Origin: Oscillibacter hominis
GTDB taxonomy: Bacteria > Bacillota > Clostridia > Oscillospirales > Oscillospiraceae
Assembly (NCBI RefSeq): GCF_014334055.1
Contig: NZ_CP060490.1
Location: 62,001 to 126,000 of the forward strand
Direction of reading: 5' to 3'
Length of the DNA: 64,000 nt
The translations under genes and the position numbers were made by a program. This document shows, in pieces, positions 1 through 8,734 of the stretch. Each line of letters starts with the position of its first letter. The first letter of the stretch is position 1. The notes below the pieces were generated by a model that did no database searches, was not told the origin of the DNA, and saw nothing but the letters and a program-made list of their open reading frames with translations.

Positions 1-1029
1 GTCGTGGGTCATCTCCGTCACCTCGCGGATGCAGCTTTCATGGCTGCGGGAGGTGATCATGCGGCCCTGGTGAAAGGCCAGGGAGCAGAAGTTGCACCCG
101 CCGAAGCAGCCCCGGTTGTGGGTGACGGAGAAGCGCACCTCCTCGATGGCGGGTACGCCGCCGTCCTGATCGTACATGGGGTGGACCTCCCGGACATAGG
201 GGAGTTCCGCCACCGCGTCCAGCTCCTTTGTGGAAAGGGGCGCGGAGGGGGGATTGACGATGAGCCACTTGGCGCCGTGGCGCTGGAGAATGGCTCTGCC
301 GCGGACGGGGTCGTGCTCATCGTATTCCACTTTGGTGGCCTGGGCGTAAGACCTCTTGTCGGCACATACCTCCTCATAGGAGGCGCAGGTGGTTTTGGAG
401 AAGGGGCAGGGGGCGGGGGAGTCCGCGGCATAGGCCGTTCCCCGCACGTCGGTGATCTCCTCCACCGGCGTGCCTGCGGCGAGGCGCCCGGCAATCTCCC
501 GGGTGGCCCGCTCCCCCATGCCGTAGACCATAAGATCTGCCTGGGCGTCAAAGAGGATGGAGCGGCGGACCTTGTCGTCCCAATAGTCGTAGTGGGCAAA
601 CCTGCGCAGCGAGGCCTCCAGGCCGCCGATGACCACCGGCAGGCCGGGAAAGGCCTCCCGGCAGCGGTTGGCGTAGACAATGGTGGGCCGGTCGGGCCGC
701 AGGCCCATCTTTCCACCGGGGCTGTACTGATCCCGGCTGCGGCGCTTCTTGGCCGCCGTGTAGTGGGCCACCATGGAGTCGATGTTGCCTCCGCCGATGA
801 ACGCGCCCCACCGGGGGCGGCCCATCCGCTGGAAGGCCGCTGCGCTGTGCCAGTCCGGCTGGCTCAGGATGGCAACCCGGTAGCCCTCCGCCTCCAGTAC
901 CCGGGCAATGATGGTGGTGCCGAAGCTGGGATGATCCACATAGGCGTCGGCTGTGACCACCAAGAAGTCATATCCGTCCCAGCCCCGATCCCGCATCTCC
1001 TGGCGGGAGACTGGCAAAAATTCACCCAT
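1..1029 (-). CDS. YgiQ family radical SAM protein (3' end outside the window)
   Basis: The first 343 codons are present and the gene continues past base 1. The start is ATG at 1029, preceded by an AAAGGA-type ribosome site. The protein begins MGEFLPVSRQEM. It has an early segment (DGYDFLVVTADAYVDHPSFG) typical of the YgiQ N-terminal domain, then a tract of B12-binding-like character. The radical SAM iron-sulfur motif CxxxCxxC is seen as CFGGCNFC near residues 305-312. Known family members are uncharacterised radical SAM enzymes. The substrate cannot be told from sequence. No partner gene is visible, since the next gene (1107-2225) has its own start signals. Confidence 0.9.
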   Translation of the reverse strand, partial: MGEFLPVSRQEMRDRGWDGYDFLVVTADAYVDHPSFGTTIIARVLEAEGYRVAILSQPDWHSAAAFQRMGRPRWGAFIGGGNIDSMVAHYTAAKKRRSRDQYSPGGKMGLRPDRPTIVYANRCREAFPGLPVVIGGLEASLRRFAHYDYWDDKVRRSILFDAQADLMVYGMGERATREIAGRLAAGTPVEEITDVRGTAYAADSPAPCPFSKTTCASYEEVCADKRSYAQATKVEYDEHDPVRGRAILQRHGAKWLIVNPPSAPLSTKELDAVAELPYVREVHPMYDQDGGVPAIEEVRFSVTHNRGCFGGCNFCSLAFHQGRMITSRSHESCIREVTEMTHD

Positions 1030-1106
1030 AGTCCGATTCCTTTCCACATGTTCCAGTAATTTCGATTCCTGTTCGTATATTAATTGCCAAATAATACAAA
1101 ATACAA

Positions 1107-2225
1107 TCAAATATCCAGTAAACGGATGTCTTTTTCCAAAATGTCGCGTCCATCCTCCGTGGAGCCGGTGCTTTGGAAACCGTAACGGGTGAAGAAACGA
1201 TAGGCCTGCTGGGCCTGCGGGCTCAGGGCGATGCGCAGCGTGTGGCGCTGCAGGGGGCGGTAGAACTTCACCGCCTGGCCCAGCAGCTGGATTCCGTATC
1301 CCTGGCAGCGGTACTCCGGCGTCATGTAGTAGAAGCTGATCCAGCCGTGGTTTTGATCAGCCTCCTTCTCCGGGTTCAGCTCCAGGCAGCCCACCGGGGT
1401 GCCCTCCAAACTGGCAATCAGGCAAGGCCGTTCACTTGCCTCCCGCAGCAGTACGTCGCCGTCAAAATCCCCGGGCATGGAGGTCAGCTTCCAGATGTCG
1501 CATCCGCAGCGATGGAGGAATTCCCCCTGCGAGGCAAGGTCCAAATCGCTGAAGGCAAGGCCCGGCTCGATGCCGTTGGGCCGTTTCCACCAGGTCTGTC
1601 CGGCGAAAGTGGAGATATTTTTCACATGGGAGTTGTCATCCCGGAAAACCACCTTGATGTGACCGTCCTCCGCCTCCAATAAGGATACGGCGGTGTTGTC
1701 CCCGTGGGAGGTTTGGCCTAACTGCTCCAGCGTAAGCCCCTGGAGCGTGCCCAACAGGATGCGCAGCGCCATGCCGTGGGAAAAGACGGCCACGGTCTCA
1801 TTGGGGTGGGCGGCGATAATCTCCCGCACGGCCCGGAGCATCCGGTCCCGGACCTCAGCCACAGTCTCGGCGCCCTCCACGTGCCAGCGCTCCATATGTT
1901 TGGTAAAATTGAGCATCTGCTCCGGCTCTTCCCGGCCGATCTCGCCCCAGGACATCTGCTCCCAGCGGCCGATTCCCACCTCCCGCAGATCCTTCCGCTT
2001 GTTAAGGGGCAAGTGCCTCGGCACATAGACGGCGGTGGCGGTGATGCAGGTGCGGCGCAGGTCGCTGGAGTAGACCGCGTCCACGTGGATGTCCTGGAAA
2101 CGCTGGCGCAGCGCCTCGATCTGCTGGTACCCCCGGTCGGTGATCATGCTGTCGTACTGCCCGTGGGCGATTCGGTACAAATTTCCCTCCGCCTCGGCAT
2201 GGCGGACCAGATATAGCTTTGTCAT
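1107..2225 (-). CDS. Histidine phosphatase / GNAT acetyltransferase fusion protein
   Basis: About 372 aa. Residues 1-200 form a phosphoglycerate-mutase-like histidine phosphatase: the RHG-type motif LVRHAEAEGN lies at the N-terminus and the second catalytic His is in VFSHGMALR. Residues 230-372 form a GNAT N-acetyltransferase with an acetyl-CoA loop (RCQGYGIQLLGQA). The start is ATG at 2225 because AGAGGA lies 7 bases upstream; an in-frame TTG at 2240 lacks such a site. The substrates of both halves are unknown. The fusion suggests sequential or regulatory action on one metabolite, which is inference only. Confidence 0.85.
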   Translation of the reverse strand: MTKLYLVRHAEAEGNLYRIAHGQYDSMITDRGYQQIEALRQRFQDIHVDAVYSSDLRRTCITATAVYVPRHLPLNKRKDLREVGIGRWEQMSWGEIGREEPEQMLNFTKHMERWHVEGAETVAEVRDRMLRAVREIIAAHPNETVAVFSHGMALRILLGTLQGLTLEQLGQTSHGDNTAVSLLEAEDGHIKVVFRDDNSHVKNISTFAGQTWWKRPNGIEPGLAFSDLDLASQGEFLHRCGCDIWKLTSMPGDFDGDVLLREASERPCLIASLEGTPVGCLELNPEKEADQNHGWISFYYMTPEYRCQGYGIQLLGQAVKFYRPLQRHTLRIALSPQAQQAYRFFTRYGFQSTGSTEDGRDILEKDIRLLDI

Positions 2226-2425
2226 GTGGATTCCTCTCAACTCATCAAAATGTCATTGTTTTTATTATATATGGTATCGCCCCATTTCGCAAATAGAAAA
2301 CAGGAAAGGCATTTCCCTTTCCTGTTGTGAAATATCTGGAAAAACCATCAGATTGTTCCATGCAGTGTGCGGGGAATCCGGGGAAAACCGGGCATACTAT
2401 TCCCGTGCAGTAAAGGAGTGGATGA

Positions 2426-2608
2426 ATGATGAACACCACCGCATTTTGGTGTGGTATGGGTACCGGCATTGTGGCCGGCGCCGCTGTCGCTATGATGGCG
2501 GGTTCCAGGCAGCAGTCCATGAAGACACCGGTGGGGAAAGCCATGCAGAAGGCCGGCGCCGCCATGGACCATGCCATGGACAGTTTCATCACCGCGATGG
2601 AGAAGTAA
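2426..2608 (+). CDS. Small hypothetical membrane protein, 60 aa
   Basis: Starts MMNTT at 2426 behind AAAGGAGTG. One glycine/alanine-rich hydrophobic stretch (residues 8-26, TGIVAGAAVAMMAG) is followed by an amphipathic tail with repeated Met, Lys and Ala. This recalls small YtxH-like or glycine-zipper membrane proteins, but I do not recognise a family. A strong hairpin follows 5 bases after the stop, so it is probably a monocistronic gene. Confidence 0.6.
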   Translation: MMNTTAFWCGMGTGIVAGAAVAMMAGSRQQSMKTPVGKAMQKAGAAMDHAMDSFITAMEK

Positions 2609-2612
2609 AGAA

Positions 2613-2640
2613 CGGGAGGGCAAACGCCCTCCCGTCGTCT
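2613..2640 (+). terminator. Hairpin after the 60-aa gene
   Basis: Perfect 9-bp stem (2613-2621 with 2626-2634) and AAAC loop, followed by a T-poor tail. Likely transcription stop for the small gene. Confidence 0.6.
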
Positions 2641-2695
2641 TTGGGGGCCGCTGAGGCCCCGTGGGGAAGATTCTGAAAAAAGTGCCGATTTTGTA

Positions 2696-2723
2696 TTGAC
2701 TTCAGAAAAATTTTTGGTATAAT
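2696..2723 (+). promoter_or_regulatory. Promoter of tRNA-Ser
   Basis: TTGACT at 2696-2701 and TATAAT at 2718-2723, spaced 16 bp, ending 29 bases before the tRNA. Confidence 0.75.
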
Positions 2724-2752
2724 TATTTCTGCTGCATCGAGCGCAAAGCCGT

Positions 2753-2844
2753 GGAGAGATGGCTGAGCTGGTCGAAGGCGCACGATTGGAAATCGTGTAG
2801 ACCCTTAAAAGGTCTCAAGGGTTCGAATCCCTTTCTCTCCGCCA
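2753..2844 (+). tRNA. tRNA-Ser (GGA)
   Basis: Class II tRNA. The acceptor stem GGAGAGA (2753-2759) pairs with TCTCTCC (2834-2840). The anticodon stem CACGA/TCGTG encloses the loop TTGGAAA with anticodon GGA at 2788-2790. There is a long variable arm and a T-loop GGTTCGAATCC. The discriminator G is at 2841, and CCA is encoded at 2842-2844. Confidence 0.97.
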
Positions 2845-2845
2845 C

Positions 2846-2884
2846 GTCGGAGCAAACGGTTTGTCGTTTGCTCCGACTTTTTTT
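2846..2884 (+). terminator. tRNA-Ser terminator
   Basis: A perfect 13-bp stem (2846-2858 with 2865-2877) and 6-base loop, followed by a run of T. A classic intrinsic terminator. Confidence 0.93.
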
Positions 2885-3253
2885 AAAAGTCGGAGCACGT
2901 TCAATTTGTTGCGCCACTGTTTCGCGCTGAACCCGCTGCGCTGGGATTCGCTACAAGAAGATGGAAGTGCGGCGTCCATAGGAAAACCCAGTCGCATCGG
3001 AGCACATTGCGCTCTGGAAAACCGGTCTTCGGACCGGTCCTTTTTTTGCCTGTCCCGAGGCTGCTCTGCCCCGGACCGATACATGGGGGTTCGATATCGC
3101 CTTTGCCGCATGGAAGCAATACCGCAAGCGCGGTCGCGCTTGCGGTGAGTTTTTGTATCGGGTTTCTTGACTTGACAGCATTCCTCTGTGGAAAGAAGTC
3201 GAAGGCTGTGATAAACTGTATGCAATTCATCTGAACAGGAAGGGGGATGCCAT
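2885..3253. other. Intergenic stretch with two further hairpins
   Basis: No credible gene. It contains an intrinsic-terminator shape at 3021-3047 (stem ACCGGTC, loop TTCG, seven T) and another at 3121-3151 (11-bp stem, GAGTTTTTG tail). Short open frames here lack ribosome sites. Confidence 0.6.
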
Positions 3254-3967
3254 ATGGCACAGCCGAGAAGTTGGCTGGAGGAAGTCATCGACGCGCTCCA
3301 CGAGTTGGGGGATCAGGCGCACTACAATAAGATTTTTCAAAGGATTCAGGATCGTGGGATTATGAATTTTGAAGAGAATAAAACTTGGACGGCTGCCGTA
3401 AGAAGTACCATAGAGCGCTCTTCCAGCGATTCAAAAGCATTTACCGGGAAAGAGGATATCTTCTATTCCGCGCAGGGAAAAGGCAAAGGGGTCTGGGGTA
3501 TCCGGGAGCCATACAGGCCCAGGGAAAACCGACCGATGACCAAAGACGTCCTGGACAAAAAATACAGGATTGACGAGCATCGGGCAAAAGCTCTCTCCGA
3601 TGCGCAGCTGAAGAAAAAGGCGCTCTCCAAAGAGACAAAACATCCGAAGAGCCGGATTGCCAGTACCAATACATATGAGCGGAATGCTTTCGTCTCGGAA
3701 TATGCCAAACGCAGGGCTAAGGGCGTCTGTCAGCTCTGTGCCAAGGAGGCCCCCTTTATGGACAAGGCCGGGTCGCCCTATCTGGAGACCCACCATGTGG
3801 TATGGCTTTCAAAGGGCGGCGGCGATACGATCGACAACACGGTGGCTCTTTGCCCCAACTGCCACAGGAAGATGCACGTCCTGAACCGGAAGGAGGATCG
3901 GGAGGCGCTATTGTCGGCGGCCAAATCCGGCGAATCGCATCCGCATGTGCGGCGCCTTGTTACCTGA
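3254..3967 (+). CDS. HNH endonuclease with N-terminal winged-helix-like domain
   Basis: 237 aa, start ATG 3254 behind AGGAAGGGGG. Residues 1-85 (SWLEEVIDALHELG and a following basic stretch) resemble the Mrr-N/HARE-type winged helix found in restriction and DNA-modification-sensing proteins. After a lysine-rich linker, residues 150-215 form an HNH nuclease with two zinc-binding pairs (CQLC and CPNCH), the catalytic HH in ETHHVVWLSKGG, and the terminal CHRKMH. It probably cuts DNA, perhaps in a modification-dependent way. It stands alone between tRNA-Ser and a phosphate transporter, with no methyltransferase next to it, so it could be a solitary restriction or damage-response nuclease. Confidence 0.8.
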   Translation: MAQPRSWLEEVIDALHELGDQAHYNKIFQRIQDRGIMNFEENKTWTAAVRSTIERSSSDSKAFTGKEDIFYSAQGKGKGVWGIREPYRPRENRPMTKDVLDKKYRIDEHRAKALSDAQLKKKALSKETKHPKSRIASTNTYERNAFVSEYAKRRAKGVCQLCAKEAPFMDKAGSPYLETHHVVWLSKGGGDTIDNTVALCPNCHRKMHVLNRKEDREALLSAAKSGESHPHVRRLVT

Positions 3968-4033
3968 CTGAAAAATAGAGAAAAAACCAGGTTGTTTTCT
4001 ACAAGTTTATGCAAGTTTTCCGCAAGAAAAGAG

Positions 4034-4061
4034 TTCCCTTTTCTCTATTTTATCGTATAAT
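4034..4061 (+). promoter_or_regulatory. Probable promoter of the Na/phosphate symporter gene
   Basis: A consensus -10 TATAAT at 4056-4061 with a weak -35 TTCCCT at 4034-4039 (16 bp). The gene starts 71 bases downstream. Confidence 0.45.
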
Positions 4062-4131
4062 GAATTCGTATGCGATTTAAATGGGATGCAAAACGGATGT
4101 CCCGGAACAAATGAGAACGCGAGGAGAGTAC

Positions 4132-5892
4132 ATGGATATTTTCTCTATTTTTTCCCTTTGTGGAGGTCTGGCGTTTTTCCTGTACGGAATGAACACCATG
4201 TCCAACAGCCTGGAAAAAATGGCCGGCGGCCGGCTGGAGCGCACCTTGAAGCAGATGACCTCCAACCCATTGAAAAGCCTGCTTTTGGGTGCGGGCATCA
4301 CCATTGCCATCCAGTCCTCATCCGCCATGACGGTCATGCTGGTGGGCCTGGTCAACTCCGGCGTTATGGAGCTGGGGCAGACCATCGGCGTCATCATGGG
4401 TTCCAACATTGGAACCACGCTGACGGCGTGGATTTTGTCCCTGACCGGAATCCAGAGTGAAAACGTGCTGGTGGAGATGCTCAAGCCGGAGAATTTCTCT
4501 CCCCTGATTGCCCTGGCCGGCGTGATTTTGCTCATGTCCTCCAAAAAGCAGCGGCATCGGGACATCGGCCGGATCATGCTGGGCTTTGCCGTGCTGATGT
4601 ACGGGATGGACCTGATGAAAAACGCGGTCAGCCCCCTGGCGGATATGCCGGAGTTTGCCGGCATCCTGACGGCATTCCGCAACCCGCTGGTGGGCGTATT
4701 GGTGGGCGCGGTCTTCACCGGCATCATCCAGAGTTCCGCGGCCTCCGTGGGTATTTTGCAGGCCCTGGCCCTGACCGGCAGCATCTCTTACGGCATGGCC
4801 ATCCCCATCATCATGGGCCAGAACATCGGCACCTGCGTCACCGCACTGCTCTCCTCCATTGGTGTCAACCGCAACGCCCGGCGCGTGGCGGCTGTTCATA
4901 TCTCCTTCAACGTGATCGGCACGGTGGTGTGCCTTGCTCTCTTTTATATTGCCCACGGCATCTTCCAGTTCCAATTTGTGGACGCGCCCATCGACGCCGT
5001 GGGCGTGGCCTTCTGCCACACGGTATTCAACGTGGCGACGACGGCCATGCTGCTGCCGTTTGCCCGCCAATTGGAAAAGCTGGCCACTGTCCTCGTGCGC
5101 AGCGAGTCCGGCACCGATACGGTGGCGTTCCTGGATCCGCTGCTGATCCGCACACCTGCCGTTGCCGTGGCGGAGTGCGGCAACCTGGCCATCCAAATGG
5201 GTGAGCTGGCCCGGGACAATGTCCTGATGGCAATCGACCAGCTCTCCGATTACCAGAGCGCCCGGGACTCCACGATTACGGAGAACGAGGACAAGCTGGA
5301 TATCTATGAGGACCGGTTGGGCGGCTACCTGGTGGAGGCGTCCCGAAAGGGCATCTCCGCCGCCGACGGCCGTTCCGCCTCCAAGCTCCTCCACTCCATC
5401 GGGGATTTCGAGCGCATCGGCGACCACTCCCTCAACATCATGGAGGCGGGCAGGGAGCTCCATGAAAAGCAGCTCTCTTTCTCCGATGAAGCCAACGCGG
5501 AGCTGAAGGTACTCACCGACGCCCTGATTGAGATTCTCAACCTGACCGTCAGGGCCTTTGAGACCAGCGACTGCGCCATGGCCTCCACGGTGGAGCCTCT
5601 GGAAGAGGTGATCGACCAGTTGATCGAGGAGATCCGGATGCGCCACATCAACCGCCTCCAGCGGGGGAAATGCACCATTCAGCTGGGATTTGTGCTCAAC
5701 GACCTGCTGACCAATTATGAGCGCATCTCCGACCACTGCTCCAACCTGGCCATCTGTGTGCTGGAGACGGAGCAGACCGGCCTCAATCCCCATGCCTATC
5801 TCCACGATGTCAAGACCGGCGAGGAATTCACCACCAACGTCCAAAGCTACCTGACCAAATACAAGCTGCCGGAGCTCCCGGCCGCGCACTGA
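4132..5892 (+). CDS. Na/Pi cotransporter family protein with C-terminal PhoU-like domains
   Basis: 586 aa. The start ATG 4132 (MDIFSIFSLCGG) is behind GAGGAGAG; an upstream in-frame ATG at 4081 has no site. The N-terminal half has two inverted membrane repeats carrying the signature QSSSA (IQSSSAMT) and QSSAA (IQSSAASVG), diagnostic for the NptA/YjbB family of sodium-driven phosphate transporters. From about residue 350 it is soluble and helical, with two PhoU-like repeats (each with an ERIGDH or ERISDH motif). In this family the PhoU part is thought to regulate phosphate flux. A terminator follows immediately, so it is transcribed alone. Confidence 0.93.
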   Translation: MDIFSIFSLCGGLAFFLYGMNTMSNSLEKMAGGRLERTLKQMTSNPLKSLLLGAGITIAIQSSSAMTVMLVGLVNSGVMELGQTIGVIMGSNIGTTLTAWILSLTGIQSENVLVEMLKPENFSPLIALAGVILLMSSKKQRHRDIGRIMLGFAVLMYGMDLMKNAVSPLADMPEFAGILTAFRNPLVGVLVGAVFTGIIQSSAASVGILQALALTGSISYGMAIPIIMGQNIGTCVTALLSSIGVNRNARRVAAVHISFNVIGTVVCLALFYIAHGIFQFQFVDAPIDAVGVAFCHTVFNVATTAMLLPFARQLEKLATVLVRSESGTDTVAFLDPLLIRTPAVAVAECGNLAIQMGELARDNVLMAIDQLSDYQSARDSTITENEDKLDIYEDRLGGYLVEASRKGISAADGRSASKLLHSIGDFERIGDHSLNIMEAGRELHEKQLSFSDEANAELKVLTDALIEILNLTVRAFETSDCAMASTVEPLEEVIDQLIEEIRMRHINRLQRGKCTIQLGFVLNDLLTNYERISDHCSNLAICVLETEQTGLNPHAYLHDVKTGEEFTTNVQSYLTKYKLPELPAAH

Positions 5893-5894
5893 GT

Positions 5895-5922
5895 AAAAAA
5901 GGAGGCCGCGGCCTCCTTTTTT
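5895..5922 (+). terminator. Terminator of the Na/Pi symporter gene
   Basis: Six A, stem GGAGGC/GCCTCC with loop CGCG, six T. The stem can extend through the A/T pairs and can work in both directions. Confidence 0.9.
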
Positions 5923-5924
5923 GC

Positions 5925-6102
5925 ATGCATAATACGAATGAATATTCAATAGATATGCATTTGAATAGCACGAATCGGGGAAAAATATAAGAAAAATTCT
6001 GAAATTTATATAGTATGTCACTGGACCCATCGAGATCAATGCAAATATTTATGCATCTTTTTCTGGCAAACTATTGACTTTGCCACCTTGGAATGCTATC
6101 CT
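5925..6102 (+). promoter_or_regulatory. Promoter and operator-like palindromes upstream of the amino-acid importer
   Basis: Promoter TTGACT 6074-6079, 17-bp spacer, TATCCT 6097-6102. Upstream lie several AT-rich dyads: a perfect 10-bp palindrome TGAATATTCA at 5939-5948, a near-perfect 18-bp dyad at 6039-6056 (ATGCAAAT...ATGCAT), and ATGCAT words at 5925, 5955 and 6051. These could be repressor sites. The spacing does not match the classical ArgR box. Confidence 0.5.
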
Positions 6103-6121
6103 TAGTTTTGCTCCTGAAAGA

Positions 6122-6151
6122 AAGCGTTCCGAGAAGGACGCTTCCTTTTTT
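6122..6151 (+). terminator. Leader terminator (possible attenuator) before the ABC importer
   Basis: An 8-bp stem with one bulged T (6122-6130 with 6136-6143), then CC and six T. It lies between the promoter at 6074-6102 and the start codon at 6190, so transcripts must read through it. Confidence 0.55.
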
Positions 6152-6189
6152 AGGCGCATAAATCTAAGTTTTAAAGAAGGAAGATTGAA

Positions 6190-7020
6190 ATGAAAAAGTT
6201 TCTTGCAGTTATGGTAGCTGTGCTGACGGTCTTGTCTCTGGCCGCCTGCGGCAACAGCGGCAGCGGTTCCGCCTCCGGCAGCGGCTCCGCCAGCGCCGGC
6301 GGTTCCGCCTCCGGCAGCGGTTCCTCCTCCGGCGAGGCCTCCTTCACCACTGTGGAGTCCGGCAAGCTGATCATGTCCACCAACGCGGCCTTCCCTCCCT
6401 ATGAGATGACCGACGACAGCGGTAAGGTCATCGGCATCGACCCGGAGATCGCCGGCGCCATTGCCGAGAAGCTGGGCTTGGAGCTGGTCATTGAAGACAT
6501 GGAGTTTGACGCCGCCCAGGTGGCTGTCCAGCAGGGCAAGAGCGACATCTGCATGGCCGGCCTGACCGTGGATGAAGACCGCCTTGCCGTCATGGACTTC
6601 TCCGATTCCTATGCCACCGGCATCCAGGTCATCATTGTAAAAGAGGGCTCCGATGTGACCCTGGACAACTTGGGCGATCAGCTCATCGGCACCCAGCGCG
6701 GCACCACCGGCGAAACCTACTGCACCGACGACTACGGCTCCGACCATGTGGTGCCCTATGACAACGGCATCACCGCGGTCCAGGCCCTGGTGAACGGCCA
6801 GGTGGACTGTGTGGTCATCGACAACGCTCCTGCCCAGGAGTTTGTGAAGGCCAACGCCGGGCTGACCATCCTGGATACCGCCTATACCAACGAGGATTAC
6901 GCCATCGGCTTTGCCAAGGGCAACACCGCTCTGGTGGAGGCTGTCAACGGCGCGCTGGCTGAGCTCACCGAGGACGGCACCGTCCAGGCTATCCTTGACA
7001 AGTATATCGCCGCGGAATAA
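6190..7020 (+). CDS. Amino-acid ABC transporter substrate-binding lipoprotein
   Basis: 276 aa. A lipoprotein signal (MKKFLAVMVAVLTVLSLAAC) has the lipidated Cys at residue 20. A low-complexity Gly/Ser/Ala linker to about residue 50 tethers a type-3 periplasmic binding fold (begins KLIMSTNAAFPPYEM, with GIDPEIAGAIAEKLG and the hinge motif GTQRGTTGE). The family binds polar or basic amino acids outside the cell. It is the first gene of the importer operon. A strong terminator separates it from the permease, so the binding protein is probably made in excess. Confidence 0.92.
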   Translation: MKKFLAVMVAVLTVLSLAACGNSGSGSASGSGSASAGGSASGSGSSSGEASFTTVESGKLIMSTNAAFPPYEMTDDSGKVIGIDPEIAGAIAEKLGLELVIEDMEFDAAQVAVQQGKSDICMAGLTVDEDRLAVMDFSDSYATGIQVIIVKEGSDVTLDNLGDQLIGTQRGTTGETYCTDDYGSDHVVPYDNGITAVQALVNGQVDCVVIDNAPAQEFVKANAGLTILDTAYTNEDYAIGFAKGNTALVEAVNGALAELTEDGTVQAILDKYIAAE

Positions 7021-7030
7021 TCGATACCTA

Positions 7031-7059
7031 AAAAAGGGCGGCGGAACGCCGCCCTTTTT
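7031..7059 (+). terminator. Intra-operon terminator after the binding protein gene
   Basis: A 13-bp stem (7031-7043 with 7047-7059) that includes A5/T5 ends. It sits between the binding-protein and permease genes, where partial read-through would set the subunit ratio. Confidence 0.85.
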
Positions 7060-7088
7060 CCCATCCCACCAAGGAAAGGAGCCGCCCC

Positions 7089-7850
7089 ATGGAGCAACTC
7101 TTCTTGCAGTATTCCGCCATTGCGAACGCGGACCTCACCGCTTGGCAGGACTTCTTTTTGAAGTTTTATCGGGCTTTTTTGCTGGAGGACCGGTGGCAGC
7201 AGTACATAACCGGAGTGGGCACCACCCTGCTGGCCACCGCCCTGGCCCTGCTCCTGGGCGTGGCGCTGGGGCTGTTGGTGGCGGTGATCCGCACCGCCCA
7301 CGACCAGCAGCGTCCCGGCCACCACAACCCGGTGCTGGGGCTGTTCAACGCTGTGGCCAAGGTGTATGTCACGGTAATCCGGGGCACCCCCATGATGCTT
7401 CAGCTGATGATCTGGATGTTCGTGGTCTTCACCTGGAGCCGCAACGCCACTGCTGTGGGCGTGTTCGGCCTGGGCATCAACTCCGGCGCCTATGTCTCTG
7501 AAATCATCCGGGGCGGTCTGATGGCTGTGGACGGCGGTCAGTCGGAGGCCAGCCGCTCCTTGGGATTGAACTATTTTGACACCATGCGCTTTGTGGTCGT
7601 CCCCCAGGCCGTAAAGGCCATTCTCCCCTCCCTGGGCAATGAGTTCATCATGCTGCTGAAGGATACCTCGCTGCTCACCGTCATTGGCGGCAAGGAGCTG
7701 CTCTATGCCGCCCGGGGCATCGCCAACCGCAATTACGAGCAGATGTTCCCCCTCTTCGGGGCGGCCGCCATATATCTCGTGCTGGTGATGATCTTCACCT
7801 ACCTGTTGGGCAAGCTGGAAAGGAGGCTGCGTCAAAGTGATCGACGTTAA
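7089..7850 (+). CDS. Amino-acid ABC transporter permease (HisM/GlnP family)
   Basis: 253 aa, start ATG 7089 behind AAGGAAAGGAG. Hydrophobic segments occur at about residues 42-68, 108-128 and 220-245. The EAA loop that contacts the ATPase is visible as [21 protein letters not shown]. The N-terminus is longer than usual and soluble. The end overlaps the ATPase gene by 14 bases, which indicates translational coupling. Confidence 0.92.
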   Translation: MEQLFLQYSAIANADLTAWQDFFLKFYRAFLLEDRWQQYITGVGTTLLATALALLLGVALGLLVAVIRTAHDQQRPGHHNPVLGLFNAVAKVYVTVIRGTPMMLQLMIWMFVVFTWSRNATAVGVFGLGINSGAYVSEIIRGGLMAVDGGQSEASRSLGLNYFDTMRFVVVPQAVKAILPSLGNEFIMLLKDTSLLTVIGGKELLYAARGIANRNYEQMFPLFGAAAIYLVLVMIFTYLLGKLERRLRQSDRR

Positions 7851-8559
7851 ACACCTCTCCAAATCCTTTGGGGACCACTTGGTGCTGGATGACATCTCCG
7901 AGCACATCGCACCCGGTGAAAAAGTGGTGATCATCGGCCCCTCCGGGTCTGGAAAGTCTACCTTCCTGCGGTGTTTGAACCTGTTGGAGACCCCTACCGC
8001 CGGCACCATCACCTTCGACGGCAAGGAGATTACGGACCCCAAGGTCAACATCGACGCGGTGCGCCGTCAGATGGGCATGGTGTTCCAGCATTTTAACCTC
8101 TTCCCCAATATGACCATCCGGAAAAACATCACCCTGGCCCCGGTCCGCACCGGCCTGATGAAGCCGGAGGAGGCGGATGCCGAGGCAGTGAAGCTGCTGG
8201 GGCGGGTGGGGCTGACGGATAAGGCCGACGCCTATCCAAACCAGCTCTCCGGCGGGCAGAAGCAGCGCATCGCCATTGTCCGGGCCATGGCCATGAAGCC
8301 CAAGCTCATGCTCTTTGACGAACCCACCTCGGCCCTGGACCCGGAAATGGTGGGCGAGGTGCTGGAAGTCATGAAGCAGCTGGCCAGGGAGGGCATGACC
8401 ATGGTGGTGGTGACCCATGAGATGGGCTTTGCCCGCGAGGTGGGCAGCCGGGTCCTGTTTATGGACGAGGGCCGCATTGTGGAGCAGAATGAGCCCCGCC
8501 AGCTGTTCGACCACCCTGAGAGCGAAAGGCTTCAGGGCTTTTTGGCCAAAGTGTTATAA
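7837..8559 (+). CDS. Amino-acid ABC transporter ATP-binding protein (GlnQ family)
   Basis: 240 aa, GTG start at 7837 with AAGGAGG ten bases upstream, inside the end of the permease gene. Walker [10 protein letters not shown]-loop in [12 protein letters not shown], signature LSGGQKQR, Walker [15 protein letters not shown] and the switch His in VVVTHEMGF are all intact. It energises the permease at 7089-7850. It is the last gene of the operon, and a terminator follows. Confidence 0.95.
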   Translation: MIDVKHLSKSFGDHLVLDDISEHIAPGEKVVIIGPSGSGKSTFLRCLNLLETPTAGTITFDGKEITDPKVNIDAVRRQMGMVFQHFNLFPNMTIRKNITLAPVRTGLMKPEEADAEAVKLLGRVGLTDKADAYPNQLSGGQKQRIAIVRAMAMKPKLMLFDEPTSALDPEMVGEVLEVMKQLAREGMTMVVVTHEMGFAREVGSRVLFMDEGRIVEQNEPRQLFDHPESERLQGFLAKVL

Positions 8560-8587
8560 GGCTTCGCGTTCCTGCCTGCGATTTGAA

Positions 8588-8621
8588 TTCCCCTCCGCGT
8601 AACAGCGTGAGGGGAGTTTTT
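8588..8621 (+). terminator. Terminator of the ABC importer operon
   Basis: A stem CCCCTC-CGC with GCG-T-GAGGGG (one bulge), then AG and five T. Confidence 0.8.
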
Positions 8622-8655
8622 CTCCTCTTGATAGAAAAATATAATTCCAATTTTG

Positions 8656-8684
8656 TTGTTCAAGAGAAGAAAATGTTATATACT
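8656..8684 (+). promoter_or_regulatory. Promoter of the LysR gene
   Basis: TTGTTC at 8656-8661 and TATACT at 8679-8684, 17 bp apart, about 50 bases before the proposed TTG start. Confidence 0.5.
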
Positions 8685-8734
8685 GACTGTAGTGTGGAAT
8701 GGCGGAATACAGTGCGCAGCAGGAGGATGAAACC

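Noticed and set aside
2753..2844. tRNA-Ser as integration target of the conjugative element
   Set aside because: The element ends lie at 10726 and 46581 with their own inverted arms, and no duplicate of the tRNA 3' end is visible near them.
2815..3288. Minus-strand frame over the tRNA and its terminator
   Set aside because: It crosses the tRNA gene and three hairpins and has no ribosome site.
4318..6039. Long minus-strand frame (573 aa) opposite the phosphate transporter
   Set aside because: It is a GC-rich shadow of the real gene, with a His/Gly/Gln-rich composition and no start signal.
6039..6056. Classical ArgR box upstream of the amino-acid importer
   Set aside because: The TG and CA positions are 16 bases apart instead of the 14 expected from the consensus, so only a generic dyad is claimed.
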